A DNA stretch of 6,033 nt from Acetobacteraceae bacterium. GTDB taxonomy: Bacteria; Pseudomonadota; Alphaproteobacteria; Acetobacterales; Acetobacteraceae. Shown here one piece after another: positions 5,303 to 6,033 of the stretch. The stretch covers positions 1 through 6,033 of the forward strand of contig CANHTE010000101.1 of the NCBI GenBank assembly GCA_947462945.1. Reading direction: 5' to 3'. How positions within the stretch are numbered: the stretch's first letter is position 1; the number at the start of each line of letters is the position of its first letter. The translations under genes and the position numbers were made by a program. The notes beneath the pieces were generated by a model. It did no database searches, was not told the DNA's origin, and worked only from the letters and a program-made list of their open reading frames with translations.

Positions 5303-5330
5303 CTGACATCGGCCGGATATCCGGTCTGAT
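5303..5330 (+). promoter_or_regulatory. Candidate promoter with palindromic operator-like spacer
   Basis: CTGACA (5303-5308, five of six -35 consensus bases) and TCTGAT (5325-5330, four of six -10 bases) are 16 bp apart. The perfect 12-bp palindrome CCGGATATCCGG (5313-5324) fills the spacer up to the -10 box. Transcription would begin near 5337, about 38 nt before the GTG start of the downstream membrane protein. A protein bound to the palindrome would block or reshape this promoter; it lies about 80 bp upstream of pdxA, so it could affect both genes. The pairing is by eye, and the regulator is unknown. Confidence 0.35.
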
Positions 5331-5374
5331 GGGCCGCAAAGACGGCGCGGGGATTTTGCGGCTATGATCAGGGC

Positions 5375-6033
5375 GTGCTTGCGAATTGCCTCCATGACCT
5401 GGCCGCCCTGGGGCCGGCCGGCCTGCCCGCTTTGATGGGCGCCCTGTTGCTCGCCGGGTTGGCGGGCGGGCTGACCCATTGCAGCGCCATGTGCGGCCCC
5501 TTCGTGCTGGCCCAGGCGGCGGCCTCGGCTGATGCAAGCCTGGGCGGTGGCATGTTGCGGCGGCTGAGTGGTGCGGCGCTGTTGCCCTACCACCTGGGGC
5601 GAAGCCTGGGTTACGGCGCGCTGGGTGCGGTTGCCGGTGGCATGGGCGCGCTGTTGAGCCAGGGCAGCGGGCTGCGCTGGATCGCGGCGCTGCTGCTGGC
5701 CCTGGCAGCGGTGCTGATGCTGGCGCAGGCCTCGGCACGGTTGGCCGCCTGGCTGCCCCGGCTGCCCATGCCCCGCTTGCCGCGGGCGCTGGAGGCCCGG
5801 CTCGGCGGCCTTCTGGCGGCCCCCACGGGTTGGCGCGGCGTGCGGCTGGGCCTGCTGCTCTCCGCCTTGCCTTGCGGGCTGCTTTATGCGGCGCTGGCGG
5901 CGGCAGCGGCCTCGGGCAGCGCGCTCGCGGGGGGGCTCGCCATGCTGGCCTTCGTGCTGGGCACCGTGCCGGCGCTGGGCGCGGTGGCGCTGATGGGCCG
6001 ATTCTTCGGCCGGGCCGTGGGCCCTGGCTGGCA
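5375..6033 (+). CDS. TauE/SafE (UreH-like) family membrane protein, 3' end outside window
   Basis: The first 219 residues of a multi-pass inner-membrane protein are visible, and the gene continues past the right edge. Hydrophobic segments cover about residues 17-48, 74-96, 100-120, 156-180 and 184-208. The signature AGGLTHCSAMCGPFV (30-44), the YHLGRSLGYGALGAVAGG block (72-89) and ALPCGLLYAAL (164-174) match the UreH_2 (PF13386) branch usually annotated as sulfite exporter TauE/SafE family. His35, Cys36 and Cys40 form a cluster compatible with metal or thiol chemistry. Homologues are sometimes found beside cytochrome oxidase or copper-handling genes, but the substrate is not established and none of those genes is in view. 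I chose GTG 5375 because it gives the 30-odd residue lead usual before the THC motif; no strong ribosome site is visible. ATG 5435 is the main alternative. The frame is bounded upstream by a TGA at 5327-5329. Confidence 0.85.
   Translation, partial: MLANCLHDLAALGPAGLPALMGALLLAGLAGGLTHCSAMCGPFVLAQAAASADASLGGGMLRRLSGAALLPYHLGRSLGYGALGAVAGGMGALLSQGSGLRWIAALLLALAAVLMLAQASARLAAWLPRLPMPRLPRALEARLGGLLAAPTGWRGVRLGLLLSALPCGLLYAALAAAAASGSALAGGLAMLAFVLGTVPALGAVALMGRFFGRAVGPGW

Noticed and set aside
4292..5329. A 345-codon open frame on the plus strand
   Set aside because: It is antisense to pdxA, which has all its metal-ligand motifs. The antisense product is Arg/Gly-rich and unrecognisable.

Overview
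The window is GC-rich, densely coding DNA with strongly G/C-biased third codon positions. The protein sequences look alphaproteobacterial, most like an Acetobacteraceae (Roseomonas-like) chromosome. That placement is an inference from sequence style, not from a search. Every gene I recognise is core or envelope-related. There is no transposase, integrase, phage gene, tRNA, rRNA or CRISPR array, so it reads as an ordinary chromosomal segment.

Layout, left to right. (1) At the left edge, on the minus strand, is the N-terminal part of a family 2 glycosyltransferase whose 3' end lies outside. (2) A 250-bp spacer follows, with a few GC hairpins. (3) Next is a minus-strand two-gene unit, mlaA then mlaC: an outer-membrane lipoprotein and a periplasmic phospholipid carrier of the Mla lipid-asymmetry pathway. 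(4) A divergent intergenic region carries a plausible sigma-70-type promoter and a hairpin-rich leader for metF. (5) metF (methylenetetrahydrofolate reductase) is on the plus strand, followed by two hairpins in a convergent junction. (6) The minus-strand run pdxA, pdxJ and a small single-pass membrane protein comes next. (7) A second divergent region has a perfect 12-bp palindrome inside a candidate promoter. (8) The 5' part of a TauE/SafE (UreH-like) multi-pass membrane protein runs off the right edge.

How the genes work together. MlaA and MlaC are consecutive stations of one lipid route (outer membrane, then periplasm); the inner-membrane MlaFEDB complex is not in the window. PdxA and PdxJ catalyse consecutive steps that make pyridoxine 5'-phosphate, and their genes are 16 bp apart with the pdxJ ribosome binding site touching the pdxA stop region. 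MetF supplies 5-methyl-tetrahydrofolate for methionine synthesis and has no obvious functional link to either flanking unit.

I found no convincing new multi-gene system. The items most worth a second look are regulatory or small: the structured, Shine-Dalgarno-poor metF leader, the palindrome within the TauE/SafE promoter spacer, the strand-asymmetric hairpin after metF, and the small membrane protein found where acpS often follows pdxJ.
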